Shown piece after piece: positions 51,215 to 59,845 of a stretch of 64,000 nt of DNA. Source of the DNA: Bradyrhizobium commune (lineage in GTDB: Bacteria > Pseudomonadota > Alphaproteobacteria > Rhizobiales > Xanthobacteraceae); contig NZ_CP061379.1 in NCBI RefSeq assembly GCF_015624505.1, positions 2,790,001 through 2,854,000 of the forward strand, written 5' to 3'. The position numbers were made by a program, and so were the translations under genes. Position 1 is the first letter of the stretch. Every line of letters begins with the position of its first letter. Under the pieces are notes generated by a model. That model saw only the letters and a program-made list of their open reading frames with translations. It made no database searches and had not been told where the DNA came from.

Positions 51215-52374
51215 GCGGCGTCGATCGCCCCGCGTCAGCGCACGAGATCCGGGAGCGCTTCGGCTTCTGGAAGCGCTCCTATGCGATGCTGATCAAGGAG
51301 TTCATCCAGCTCAAGCGTGACCGCGTCTCGTTTGCGATGATCGTGATGCTGCCGGTGATGCAGCTCCTGCTGTTCGGCTACGCCATCAACACCACGCCGC
51401 ACAATCTGCCGAGTGCGGTGCTGCTCCAGGAGGACTCTGATCTCGCCCGCTCCATCCTGAAGGCGCTGGAGAACACCGCCTATTATCGCTTTATCTACGA
51501 GGTCCACGACGTCGACGAGTTCGACAATCTCTTGAAGTCCGGCAAGGTGCTGTTCGGCGTCGAGATCCCGCGCGGCTTCGAGCGCGCGGTGCGGCGCGGC
51601 GACAAGCCGGCGTTGCTGGTGGCGGCCGATGCGACCGATCCGGTGGCGGCGAGCGCAGCCCTCGGCTCGCTCGGCATGATCGTGCAGACTGCGCTTGCCC
51701 ACGATCTCTACATCGGCGATCCGCCGGAGATGCCGTTCGAGATCCGCGCCCATGCCCGCTACAATCCGGCCGCGTCCTCCAGCCTCAACATCGTGCCGGG
51801 CCTGGTCGGCACCATCCTCACCATGACCATGCTGATCTTCACCGCGCTCTCGGTCACGCGCGAGGTCGAGCGCGGCACCATGGAAGCCCTGTTGTCGATG
51901 CCGATCAAGCCGGTCGAGGTGATGTTCGGCAAGATCATCCCCTACGTGCTGGTCGGCTTCGTCCAGGCCTTCCTGATCATCGGGATCGGCGTGCTGCTGT
52001 TCGGCGTGCCTCTGCTCGGCAACGTGTTCCTGCTGGCGTTGCTGTCGACACTGTTCATCGCCACCAACCTGTCGATTGGCTACACGATTTCGACGGTGGT
52101 GCAGAACCAGCTCCAGGCCATGCAGATGTCGATGATGTTCTTCCTGCCGAGCATTCTCTTATCCGGCTTCATGTTCCCGTTCGCAGGCATGCCGGTCTGG
52201 GCGCAATATGTCGGTGAGTGCCTGCCGCTGACGCACTACTTGCGCATCGTCCGCGCCATCATGCTGAAGGGCGCGACCATGCAGAATCTGCATTATGACA
52301 CGCTGGCGCTCGCCGCCCTGATGCTGGTCGCCATGACCGTCGCCGTGACGCGCTTCCGCCGCACGCTGGATTGA
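51211..52374 (+). CDS. ABC-2 type permease (YbhS/YbhR-like)
   Basis: 387 aa with about six membrane segments. N-terminal segment VSFAMIVMLPVMQLLLFGYAI, a large periplasmic loop (LPSAVLLQEDSDLARSILKAL...YNPAASSSLNIVPG), then IVPGLVGTILTMTMLIFTALSVTREVERGTMEALLSMPI, the conserved ABC-2 signature, and further segments to the end. It exports an unknown, probably amphipathic, compound. With the TetR, MFP and ATPase genes it forms a classic one-operon efflux system. The only ABC-2 permease here, so it should homodimerise. Confidence 0.92.
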   Translation: MSGVDRPASAHEIRERFGFWKRSYAMLIKEFIQLKRDRVSFAMIVMLPVMQLLLFGYAINTTPHNLPSAVLLQEDSDLARSILKALENTAYYRFIYEVHDVDEFDNLLKSGKVLFGVEIPRGFERAVRRGDKPALLVAADATDPVAASAALGSLGMIVQTALAHDLYIGDPPEMPFEIRAHARYNPAASSSLNIVPGLVGTILTMTMLIFTALSVTREVERGTMEALLSMPIKPVEVMFGKIIPYVLVGFVQAFLIIGIGVLLFGVPLLGNVFLLALLSTLFIATNLSIGYTISTVVQNQLQAMQMSMMFFLPSILLSGFMFPFAGMPVWAQYVGECLPLTHYLRIVRAIMLKGATMQNLHYDTLALAALMLVAMTVAVTRFRRTLD

Positions 52375-52404
52375 GGCAAACTGCCCCGGAATCGAGGGGG
52401 TGGA

Positions 52405-53712
52405 ATGGTCAGCTTTGCCATCAGGAAGAATCGGCAGCATGCCGTGATGTCGGAGGAGTTCGAGCGCGAGCTCACGCGCGAGGTGTTGCGGACCGAACTG
52501 TTGCGAGTCAGAGCCTTGATCGCGACGGGATGCGTCATCGTCGTGTTCTTCACCGCGATCGAGCTGATCGATCCCCGCGTGTCCGAGAGGGTTTGGCACG
52601 GGACATCCGGCAGGGCCCAGCTCTATGCGCTCATGACGGGCTTCATTCTGTTCGAGGCCTGGGTCCATGCCCAGATCCGGCGAAATCTCAGGCTCGGCCG
52701 CGACGTGCCCATCGTCAGGCGCTATATCAGCGCGCTGATCGAGACATCGGTGCCGACGGTGATCCTGATCCTGCAGATCCGCAGCATGGGGGCAAGCCAG
52801 GCGCTAAGCTATGTCACGCCGCTGGTCTATTTCATCTTTATCATTCTCTCGACCCTGCGCCTCGATTTCCGGCTCTCGACCTTCACCGGCTTCGTGGCTG
52901 CGGCCGAACTCTTCGTGGTCGCGATGTATTTCGACGCCACCAATGCCGCAGGCGATCCCGAGACCTATTTTCATGCGGTTCGCAGCACGATCATCCTGGT
53001 CTGCGGCGTGCTCGCGGGCTCCGTCGGCGCGCAGTTGCGGCGACAATTCGCCGCGAGCATTACGGCTGCCACCGCACGCGACCGCGTGACCAACCTGTTC
53101 GGCCAGCATGTCTCGCCACAGGTGGTAGAGCGGCTGATGGCGGAGGGGACGAGCGCGGCCGGCGATATCAGGCGTGTCGCCGTGATGTTCGTCGACTTTC
53201 GCGGCTTCACTGCTGGCGCGCAGTCGCGCACCCCGCAGGAGGTCGTCGACCGGCTCGACGGCGCCTTTGCTGTGCTGGTTGACATCTTGGATCGCCATGG
53301 CGGCATCGTGAACAAGTTTCTCGGCGACGGTTTTCTGGCGCTGTTCGGCGCGCCGCTTGAAGCGTCCGATGCCGCCCATCGATCGGTCGCCGCGGGACGC
53401 GAGATGCTGAGCGCGATGGAGCGCATCAACGCGCAGACCAGCTGGCCGCTCAGAATCGGCATCGGCATCCATTTCGGCGAGGTCGTCGCCGGCAATATCG
53501 GCTCGCCCCGGCGCAAGGAATACACGGTGATCGGCGACACCGTGAATTTCGCCTCGCGGCTGGAGGCGCTGAACAAGGAGTTCGGCTCGCAGCTCCTGAT
53601 CTCGGCCACCGTGCGCGAAGCGCTCGGCGATGACGGCGGCGACGCGGTGGCGCTCGGCGAGGTCACGGTCCGTGGCTACGAGCAGCCGGTCGCGGTGTTT
53701 CAATTGGGGTAG
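52405..53712 (+). CDS. Membrane-anchored class III adenylate/guanylate cyclase
   Basis: 435 aa with about five or six N-terminal membrane segments (residues 40-225). Cyclase catalytic domain at about 245-430: VAVMFVDFRGFT (first metal-binding Asp), VNKFLGDGFLALFG (second Asp region), IGIGIHFGEVVAGNIGS and YTVIGDTVNFASRLEAL (transition-state Asn and Arg). It should make cAMP or cGMP; substrate choice is not certain from sequence. It stands alone, starting 30 bp after the exporter operon. Confidence 0.92.
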   Translation: MVSFAIRKNRQHAVMSEEFERELTREVLRTELLRVRALIATGCVIVVFFTAIELIDPRVSERVWHGTSGRAQLYALMTGFILFEAWVHAQIRRNLRLGRDVPIVRRYISALIETSVPTVILILQIRSMGASQALSYVTPLVYFIFIILSTLRLDFRLSTFTGFVAAAELFVVAMYFDATNAAGDPETYFHAVRSTIILVCGVLAGSVGAQLRRQFAASITAATARDRVTNLFGQHVSPQVVERLMAEGTSAAGDIRRVAVMFVDFRGFTAGAQSRTPQEVVDRLDGAFAVLVDILDRHGGIVNKFLGDGFLALFGAPLEASDAAHRSVAAGREMLSAMERINAQTSWPLRIGIGIHFGEVVAGNIGSPRRKEYTVIGDTVNFASRLEALNKEFGSQLLISATVREALGDDGGDAVALGEVTVRGYEQPVAVFQLG

Positions 53713-53768
53713 CGCCTTCACGTGTGAGTCGCGTTTCGTTGAAGCGGATCGCGTTCCGTTGAAGGCGC
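53712..53768. repeat. Direct and inverted repeats after the cyclase gene
   Basis: TCGCGTTTCGTTGAAG and TCGCGTTCCGTTGAAG (53729-53744 and 53749-53764) are near-identical direct repeats 20 bp apart. GCGCCTTCA and TGAAGGCGC (53712-53720, 53760-53768) are inverted around them. This could be a terminator for the cyclase or a regulatory site for the next gene. Confidence 0.4.
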
Positions 53769-53854
53769 GTGATGAAATATTGCTGCTAGATTTCCGGTCC
53801 TGCACTCTGGATGCCGACATGTCTCGGCTTCCGATTGTCACACGGAGAAAGCCA

Positions 53855-54064
53855 ATGACCCGATCGACCCTTGTTGCGGCCGCCCTGATCGCCGCCGCGC
53901 TCTATCAAACCCAGGCCGCATCCGCACGCGACGTCACGCCGCGGCGCGCCGCAACCCAGGCGACCGCAGACTGCGTCAGGGCGCCGGCAGAGGGCGCGTA
54001 TGCCTCTGCGCCCTACAAGCAGCCGCCTTGCCTGCCGAACACGGCGTACTCGTACGCCAACTGA
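53855..54064 (+). CDS. Small exported protein, 69 aa
   Basis: ATG 53855 is preceded by GGAG (53844-53847). Signal peptide MTRSTLVAAALIAAALYQTQAASA; the mature part is a short, Ala/Pro-rich peptide with two cysteines (DCVRAPAE, PPCLPN) that may form a disulfide. Family unknown; similar small secreted proteins are frequent in rhizobia. Convergent with pstS (43-bp gap). Confidence 0.7.
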   Translation: MTRSTLVAAALIAAALYQTQAASARDVTPRRAATQATADCVRAPAEGAYASAPYKQPPCLPNTAYSYAN

Positions 54065-54107
54065 CGATCGCGACAGAGTCGGGTTGGCGAAGACGGCCAG
54101 CCCGGCG

Positions 54108-55133
54108 CTAGCCCTTCCAGTCAGTGAAGCGCGTTTTCCAATAGTCCTTGATCTTCTGCACGACCTCCGCCGGTAGCGACACGTATTCGAGCGCTGCCGC
54201 CTGTTCCCCGCCGTTGTCGAGGGCCCATTTGAAGAAATCCATCGCGACGGCCGCACGGTCGGGCGCCTTGGCCTGCTTGTGCATCACGATGAACACCGTC
54301 GCGGTGATGGGGTAGGCGTGCTCACCGGTCGAATTGGTCAAGACGAGAGAAAAATCCTTGGCGCTGTCCCAGTTCGCGGTCGAGGCGGCCTCCCTGAAAC
54401 TGCTCGCATTCGGAAAGCTGTAGTTCCCGGCAGCGTTCTCGACGAGGCCGAAAGCAATCTTGTCCTTCATCTGCATCGCATAGGAATACTCGACATATCC
54501 GATCGATCCCGGTGTCAGTCCGACCAGCGAGGCGACACCTTCATTGCCCTTGCCGCCGACGCCGATCGGCCACTGCACGGTCGTGCCGTCTCCGGCCGCC
54601 TCTTTCCATTTGGAGCTGACCTTCGAGAGATAGTTGGTCCAGTTGAATGTCGTTCCCGATCCTTCGACGCGATGAACGACCGTAATGGGCAGATGCGGCA
54701 AATTGAATCTGGGATTGAGTTGCCGGATCACCGGCTCATCCCAGAATCTGATGTTGCCGAGAAAGATCTCGGCGAGCGCGGCCCCGGTGAAACGCAAATC
54801 GCCGGGCTTGATCCCGTCGATGTTCACCACCGGCACGACGCCGCCGATGACCAGGGGGAATTGCGCCATCCCGGCTCTGTCGAGATCCTTCGACGAGAGC
54901 GGCATGTCGCTGGCGGCGAAGTCGACCAGCTCCATTTTCGCCTGGGTGATCCCGACCCCCGAACCGACCGGCTGATAGAGGATCTTGTTGCCGGTCTTGG
55001 CTTCGTACGCCGCCGACCATTTCGTGATGAGGGGATAGACGAAGGTCGAGCCGGCGCCGCTGGTTTCGGCGGCCCGCGCCTGCGCATGGAAAGCCAGAAC
55101 GGCAAAACCGAGCGCCATCATCGATTTCAGCAT
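54108..55133 (-). CDS. pstS: Phosphate ABC transporter substrate-binding protein PstS (orphan)
   Basis: 341 aa. Signal peptide (MLKSMMALGFAVLAFHAQARA). PstS signatures: GAGSTFVYPLITKWSAAYEAKTGNKILYQPVGSGVGI, VDFAASDMPLSSKDL, VHRVEGSGTTFNWTNYLSKV and SYAMQMKDKIAFGLVEN. Ser/Thr/Asp residues in these loops bind phosphate in the family. It is periplasmic and normally delivers phosphate to PstCAB, but pstC, pstA and pstB are not adjacent, so this copy is isolated. Divergent from the GntR gene (147 bp). Confidence 0.9.
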   Translation of the reverse strand: MLKSMMALGFAVLAFHAQARAAETSGAGSTFVYPLITKWSAAYEAKTGNKILYQPVGSGVGITQAKMELVDFAASDMPLSSKDLDRAGMAQFPLVIGGVVPVVNIDGIKPGDLRFTGAALAEIFLGNIRFWDEPVIRQLNPRFNLPHLPITVVHRVEGSGTTFNWTNYLSKVSSKWKEAAGDGTTVQWPIGVGGKGNEGVASLVGLTPGSIGYVEYSYAMQMKDKIAFGLVENAAGNYSFPNASSFREAASTANWDSAKDFSLVLTNSTGEHAYPITATVFIVMHKQAKAPDRAAVAMDFFKWALDNGGEQAAALEYVSLPAEVVQKIKDYWKTRFTDWKG

Positions 55134-55261
55134 GATTTGCCCTCACGCCAGAGCCAGATATGAGCGCCATCGGGTATCACATGCCGCAGACGGCGCCGTG
55201 ACGCCTCGATGACACGCGCTGAGGCTCCGGTATCAGGGTAGCGCTTGACTCGCATTTCATC

Positions 55262-55279
55262 TAGTCATCTATATGACTA
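55262..55279. promoter_or_regulatory. GntR-type operator overlapping its own start site
   Basis: TAGTCATCTATATGACTA has perfect 7-bp arms around CTAT and ends 1 bp before ATG 55281. TTGACT at 55245-55250 supplies a -35 element about 18 bp upstream of a weak -10 inside the palindrome, so the operator covers the promoter. Autoregulation by the GntR protein is likely. Confidence 0.6.
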
Positions 55280-55280
55280 T

Positions 55281-56012
55281 ATGAATCCAGCCCTGCGCGA
55301 CGACCGCCTGCCACGTTACCAGCGCCTGCGCGACGACCTCGCCGCGCGGATCAACCGCAATGAATGGCGGCCGGGCGAGCCGATCCCGTCGGAAGCCGAG
55401 CTCGGTGCGCATTACGGCGTCGCGATCGGCACCGTGCGCAAGGCGATCGACCAGCTCGTCAGCGACAATGTTCTGGAGCGGCAGCAGGGCCGTGGCACGT
55501 TCGTGCGGCGCGCGCGCTTCAACTCCTCGCTGTTTCGTTTCTTCCGCTTCCAGTCCGAGAGCGGCGAGCGGCGCGTGCCGAAGAGCCGCATCATCCGGCG
55601 CAGAAGCGTGGCCGCGAATTCGGCCGTCGCATCCGCACTGCGCATTCCCGCGGGCGAGCCCGTGATTAGCCTGTCGCGCCTGCGCCTGATCGATGACGTG
55701 CCGCTGCTGGCCGAAGAGATCTGGCTCCAGCAGTCGCGCTTCGCGGAGATACTCGAGATCGACACCGCTGAATTCGGCGACTTGCTGTATCCGCTCTACG
55801 AGGAGCGCTGCGGCGAGGTCGTGGTCTCGGCCGAGGAAATTTTGACGGTCGAGGCCGCCAACGAAATGCAGGCGCGGCTGTTGCGGCTCGAAGCTCACGC
55901 ACCGCTGATCGTGATCGAGCGGCTTGCGCTCGATCTGGAGCGGCGACCGATCGAATGGCGACGGTCGCGCGGGCCGGCGGACCGCTTCCGGTACCACGCC
56001 GAGATCCGGTGA
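55281..56012 (+). CDS. GntR/HutC family transcriptional regulator
   Basis: 243 aa from ATG 55281. Winged-helix DNA-binding domain at about 10-80: PRYQRLRDDLAARINRNEWRPGEPIPSEAELGAHYGVAIGTVRKAIDQLVSDNVLERQQGRGTFV. The C-terminal UTRA effector domain spans about 95-235 (VISLSRLRLIDDVPLLAEEIWL...LRLEAHAPLIVIERLALD). The predicted promoter and start codon practically coincide, so the mRNA may be leaderless. Just upstream of an MFS transporter and an amidohydrolase on the same strand, which it probably controls. Confidence 0.93.
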   Translation: MNPALRDDRLPRYQRLRDDLAARINRNEWRPGEPIPSEAELGAHYGVAIGTVRKAIDQLVSDNVLERQQGRGTFVRRARFNSSLFRFFRFQSESGERRVPKSRIIRRRSVAANSAVASALRIPAGEPVISLSRLRLIDDVPLLAEEIWLQQSRFAEILEIDTAEFGDLLYPLYEERCGEVVVSAEEILTVEAANEMQARLLRLEAHAPLIVIERLALDLERRPIEWRRSRGPADRFRYHAEIR

Positions 56013-56058
56013 CGGCGGACTTCAACAACTTCAATCAATAACGAATTCAGGGGGAACA

Positions 56059-57303
56059 ATGTCGAACTGGTACAGTGAAAGCTCGCCGCTGGAGCGGCGC
56101 ACGTTCTGGGCAAGCTTTGGCGGCTGGGCGCTGGATGCGCTCGACGTCCAGATGTTCGGCCTCGCTATCCCCGCGCTGATCGCGGCGTTCCACATCAGCA
56201 AGGCCGATGCCGGCCTGCTCGGATCGGTCACGCTGTTCTTCGGCGCGTTCGGCGGCTGGCTCGGCGGCGCGCTCGGCGATCGTTACGGCCGCGTCAAGGC
56301 GCTCCAGATCACGGTGGCAACCTTCGCGCTCGCGACCTTCGCCAGTGCGTTTGCGATGAGCTACACCCAGCTTCTGGTGCTCAAGGCGATCCAGGGCCTC
56401 GGCTTCGGTGCGGAATGGGCCTGCGGCGCGGTGCTGATGGCCGAGATCATCCGTCCCGAGCATCGCGGCAAGGCGCTCGGCTCGGTGCAGAGCGCCTGGG
56501 CCGTCGGCTGGGGCGCGGCCGTGCTGCTGTCAGCGCTGATCTTCACCTATGCGCCGGCCGATATCGCCTGGCGTCTTTTGTTTGCGATTGGATTGTTGCC
56601 CGCGCTTCTCATCATCTTCATCCGCCGCGGCCTGAAAGAGCCGCCGCGCGCCGTTGCCAAGGACGCAGAGCCGCCGCTTTTTGCCACGCTCGCAGGCATT
56701 TTCCACCCCGACGTGCTGCGCTCGACCCTGGTTGGTGGCCTCTTTGGCATCGGCGCCCACGGCGGCTACGCCGCGCTGACGACGTTCCTGCCGACTTACC
56801 TGCGCGAGGTGCGGCATCTCTCCGTGCTCGGCTCCAGTGGCTATCTCGCCGTCATCATCGTCGCCTTCTTCTGCGGCTGTGTCGCGAGCGGCATCATCAG
56901 CGACCGCATCGGTCGCCGCGCCAATGTCGCGTTGTTTGCCAGTGCCTGCATCGTCACCGTGCTGGTCTATATCTTCGCGCCGCTGACCGATGGCCAGATG
57001 CTGGTGCTCGGTTTTCCGCTTGGCTTCTTCTCCGCCGGAATCCCTGCGAGCATGGCGGCGCTGTTCAGCGAGCTCTATCCGGCTGGCGTGCGCGGCACCG
57101 GCGTCGGCTTCTGCTACAATTTCGGCCGCATCGTCTCCGCGGCGTTTCCCTTCCTGGTCGGCTTCCTCGGGGATCACATCGGGCTTGGACCTGCGATCGG
57201 CATCGACGCGGCCTTCGCCTATTCGCTGGTGCTGATCGCGGTGGTGCTGCTGCCCGAAACCCGCGGCAAGGTCTTTGAACAGACCGTCGCGTCGCGCGCC
57301 TGA
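56059..57303 (+). CDS. MFS transporter (aromatic acid/H+ symporter-like)
   Basis: 414 aa with 12 predicted membrane segments. The A-loop motif GGALGDRYGRVKALQ near residue 75 and the motif near 320 (SGIISDRIGRRANVAL) are MFS signatures. The N-terminus (RTFWASFGGWALDALDVQMFGLAIPALIAAF) resembles the aromatic-acid symporters of the AAHS and metabolite:H+ families. ATG 56059 has GGGGGAAC upstream. It sits between a GntR regulator and a Tat-exported amidohydrolase, suggesting uptake of a compound processed by the latter or its product. The substrate is unknown. Confidence 0.9.
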   Translation: MSNWYSESSPLERRTFWASFGGWALDALDVQMFGLAIPALIAAFHISKADAGLLGSVTLFFGAFGGWLGGALGDRYGRVKALQITVATFALATFASAFAMSYTQLLVLKAIQGLGFGAEWACGAVLMAEIIRPEHRGKALGSVQSAWAVGWGAAVLLSALIFTYAPADIAWRLLFAIGLLPALLIIFIRRGLKEPPRAVAKDAEPPLFATLAGIFHPDVLRSTLVGGLFGIGAHGGYAALTTFLPTYLREVRHLSVLGSSGYLAVIIVAFFCGCVASGIISDRIGRRANVALFASACIVTVLVYIFAPLTDGQMLVLGFPLGFFSAGIPASMAALFSELYPAGVRGTGVGFCYNFGRIVSAAFPFLVGFLGDHIGLGPAIGIDAAFAYSLVLIAVVLLPETRGKVFEQTVASRA

Positions 57304-57325
57304 CGCAGGATGGGGAGCATACATC

Positions 57326-58225
57326 ATGACGTACCGCCAGCGCGGCCTGACGCGCCGCCAGTTCGGCGCAGCCCTTGTGTCCCTCGTGCCGGCCGCGGCC
57401 GTTGCGGGGCAGGCCATGAATGAGACGAGCTTGCCGACGATCGATACCCACGCGCATGTCTTTCATCGCGGGCTCAAGCTCGCGCCGGGCCGGCGCTATG
57501 CGCCCGACTACGACGCGCCGCTCTCGCTCTATCTCGAGCAGCTCGACCACAACGGCATGACCAATGGCGTGCTGGTGCAGCCGAGCTTTCTCGGCACCGA
57601 CAATTCTTATCTGGTCGAGTGCCTGAAGCAGACCAACGGCCGCCTGCGCGGCATCGCCGTCGTCGATCCCGCGATCCCCGTGGACGAGCTGCGTGCGCTC
57701 GAGCGTGCCGGCGTTGTCGGCATTCGCCTCAATCTCGTGGGTCAACCCTTGCCCGATCTCGTAGCGGCCGAATGGAAGATGCTGTTGGCGGAAGTGAAAG
57801 CGATGGGCTGGCAGATCGAGATCCAGCGCAACGCGTCCGATCTCGCGGCGATCGCGCCGCAACTGCTCGACCGTGGCGTGACGATCGTGCTCGATCACTA
57901 CGCGCTGCCCGATCCAAAACTCGGCGTGGCCGATCCCGGCTTTCAATCGGTGCTCAAGCTCGGCGCCACGAAGAAAGTCTGGGTGAAAATTTCCGCGCCG
58001 TATCGCAACGGCGCTGCCGGCGAGAGTTTTGCGAAAGAGGCCTATCCGCCGCTGCGCGATGCTTACGGCCTCGATCGCCTGCTGTGGGGCAGCGACTGGC
58101 CGCACACGCAGTTCGAGGCAACGCAGACCTATGCGAAAAACCGGCAATTCCTCGACACGCTGATCGTCGACGAGAGCGAGCGCGCGCAAGTCCTGGCATC
58201 GCCGCGACCGCTGTTTCGCTTCTGA
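57326..58225 (+). CDS. Exported amidohydrolase family 2 protein, Tat signal
   Basis: 299 aa from ATG 57326, opening a twin-arginine signal peptide (TRRQFGAALVSLVPAAAVAG). Amidohydrolase 2 domain: THAHVFHRG metal-binding H-x-H near residue 40, QPSFLGTDNSYLVECLK near 85, LDHYALPDPKL near 190 and LLWGSDWPHTQFEAT near 255 with the metal-binding Asp. It is probably a periplasmic lactonase or decarboxylase-type hydrolase with a metal centre. It starts 22 bp after the MFS gene; GGGGAGC precedes the ATG. The substrate is unknown. Confidence 0.9.
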   Translation: MTYRQRGLTRRQFGAALVSLVPAAAVAGQAMNETSLPTIDTHAHVFHRGLKLAPGRRYAPDYDAPLSLYLEQLDHNGMTNGVLVQPSFLGTDNSYLVECLKQTNGRLRGIAVVDPAIPVDELRALERAGVVGIRLNLVGQPLPDLVAAEWKMLLAEVKAMGWQIEIQRNASDLAAIAPQLLDRGVTIVLDHYALPDPKLGVADPGFQSVLKLGATKKVWVKISAPYRNGAAGESFAKEAYPPLRDAYGLDRLLWGSDWPHTQFEATQTYAKNRQFLDTLIVDESERAQVLASPRPLFRF

Positions 58226-58345
58226 CACCTCATCCGTGATTGCTCCGATTGCTCCGAATTTTGGGGCATGACGAGCGATGTTGCCGGCTTGTAGAGTGCT
58301 GCGCGACGCGGCCGGTTGCGGCCGCCATTTGCGTGAGGACTTCAC

Positions 58346-59260
58346 ATGCAGCGCCGCTACATCACCGTCGACGTGTTCACCGACCGCGCCTTCGGCGGCA
58401 ACCAGCTCGCCGTGGTGCTGGATGCCGGCGGGCTGTCGACCGCGCAGATGCAGGCGATCGCGACCGAGTTCAACTATTCCGAGACGACCTTCGTGCTGCC
58501 GCCGCGCGACAGGGCCAACGATGCCGAGGTGCGCATCTTCACGCCAGTGCGGGAGCTGCCCTTCGCCGGCCATCCCAACGTCGGCACCGCCTTCGTGCTT
58601 GCAACGATCGCGAAGGAGCCGAAGCCGCGCCTGCTGTTCGAGGAGAAGGCGGGGCTCGTGCCGGTCGATATTTTCCGAGAGCAGGGAAAAGTGATCAGCA
58701 CCGAGCTCACCGCGCCGCAGCCGCTGTCGAAGCTTGCGCAGGTTTCTGCCGCTGACGTCGCGTCCTGCATCTCATTGACGGCGGATGACATCAAGACCGA
58801 CCGCCATGCACCGCAGGTCGTCGGCGTCGGAACGCCGTTTCTGGTGGCGGAGCTGAAGTCGCGCGATGCGCTGAAGCGCGCCAGGCCTGATGCCGAGGCC
58901 TTCGGCAGGGTGCTTCCCCGCGACGGTGCCTTCTCGGTGTGGTTCTATACGCGCGATGTGTCCGCATCTGAGGCGCCTTGCGAGCGGCAGGCGCGGATGT
59001 TCATGCGGGGTGCCAGCGGTTTCGCCGAGGATCCCGCAACCGGCAGCGCGACGGTCGCGGCCGTGTCCCTGTTCGCCGATCTCGATCCCACGCGCGACGG
59101 CGAACTGAAGCTCACGGTCGGCCAGGGCTTTGACATGGGCCGGCCGAGCCTGCTCCTGACGCGCGTGCGCAAGCAGGATGGCAAGATCGTCTCCGCCCAT
59201 GTCGGCGGCAGCTGCGTGCAGATGATGGAAGGGACGTTCAGGCTGGCGGGGGAGGGGTGA
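58346..59260 (+). CDS. PhzF family isomerase
   Basis: 304 aa. GAGG precedes ATG 58346. PhzF/diaminopimelate-epimerase fold: VFTDRAFGGNQLAVVLDAGG near residue 12, TEFNYSETTFVLPPR (conserved active-site Glu near 45), FAGHPNVGTAFVLA near 75 and EDPATGSATVAAVSL near 230. PhzF itself isomerises trans-2,3-dihydro-3-hydroxyanthranilate in phenazine synthesis; most homologues in bacteria without phenazine clusters, like this one, have an unknown substrate. No other phz gene is near. A palindromic repeat follows immediately. Confidence 0.9.
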   Translation: MQRRYITVDVFTDRAFGGNQLAVVLDAGGLSTAQMQAIATEFNYSETTFVLPPRDRANDAEVRIFTPVRELPFAGHPNVGTAFVLATIAKEPKPRLLFEEKAGLVPVDIFREQGKVISTELTAPQPLSKLAQVSAADVASCISLTADDIKTDRHAPQVVGVGTPFLVAELKSRDALKRARPDAEAFGRVLPRDGAFSVWFYTRDVSASEAPCERQARMFMRGASGFAEDPATGSATVAAVSLFADLDPTRDGELKLTVGQGFDMGRPSLLLTRVRKQDGKIVSAHVGGSCVQMMEGTFRLAGEG

Positions 59261-59263
59261 GTT

Positions 59264-59365
59264 GTCATTCCGGGCGCGCGTAGCGCGAACCCGGAATCCA
59301 TTCATCCACCAACTCTGTGGCCCGATGGATTCCGGGCTCGCGACTTCGTCGTGCCCCGGAATGAC
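59264..59365. repeat. Intergenic palindromic repeat (GTCATTCCGGGCGCGCG type)
   Basis: GTCATTCCGGGCGCGCG at the left pairs with GTGCCCCGGAATGAC at the right; inner arms are CCCGGAATCCAT / ATGGATTCCGGG. Near-identical to the element at 40335-40440. Fills the gap between PhzF and the convergent DUF488 gene. Confidence 0.75.
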
Positions 59366-59373
59366 GGGAGGGG

Positions 59374-59835
59374 CTACACCTGCCGTCCCGCCAAGTTCTT
59401 CACTGCCACCCCATCGCGCTCCTCGATAATCTCCGCGATCATCTGGCGGTGGCAATGCGTATGGTCGCGCTCGTAGCAGAGCAGGCACACGGGGCCCGCC
59501 TTCTTCACCAGTGCCGAGAGCGCGTCGATCGCTTCCTTGGCCTCGGGCGCCTTCAGGTGCTTTGAGAAAATCTTTTCGAGCACGTCGTACTGGCCGCTGC
59601 GCGCGGCGAGGCGGCCGTCCTTCGGCGTACCGAGTGCGGCGAGGTGGACATAAGCGATGCCGCGCTCATCGAGGCCTGCGGCGAGCTGCTTCTTGGAAAA
59701 GCCCGGCCGCCGCGACGACGTCACCGCGCGCACGTCGACCACGAGCTTGACGCCGTGCTGTTCCAGTTCGTCCAGCACAGCCTTGGGCGGCGTCTGCTCA
59801 TAACCGATCGTGAACAGTTTTTTCGTCTTCGCCAT
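59374..59835 (-). CDS. DUF488 family protein
   Basis: 153 aa. GAGAGG lies close to ATG 59835. Family motifs: FTIGYEQTPPKAVLDELEQHGVKLVVDVRAVTSSRRPGFSKKQLA, YVHLAALGTPKDGR and CLLCYERDHTHCHRQMIAEII. The Cys/His cluster at the end (CLLCYERDHTHCHRQ) is a conserved feature; no activity is proven. It lies 10 bp after a DUF72 gene on the same strand; DUF488 and DUF72 are often neighbours. Confidence 0.9.
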   Translation of the reverse strand: MAKTKKLFTIGYEQTPPKAVLDELEQHGVKLVVDVRAVTSSRRPGFSKKQLAAGLDERGIAYVHLAALGTPKDGRLAARSGQYDVLEKIFSKHLKAPEAKEAIDALSALVKKAGPVCLLCYERDHTHCHRQMIAEIIEERDGVAVKNLAGRQV

Positions 59836-59845
59836 TGACCACCTC

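Noticed and set aside
58226..58345. ATTGCTCCG repeated twice after the amidohydrolase gene considered as an operator
   Set aside because: Two adjacent 9-bp copies without symmetry and no regulator nearby; chance is likely.
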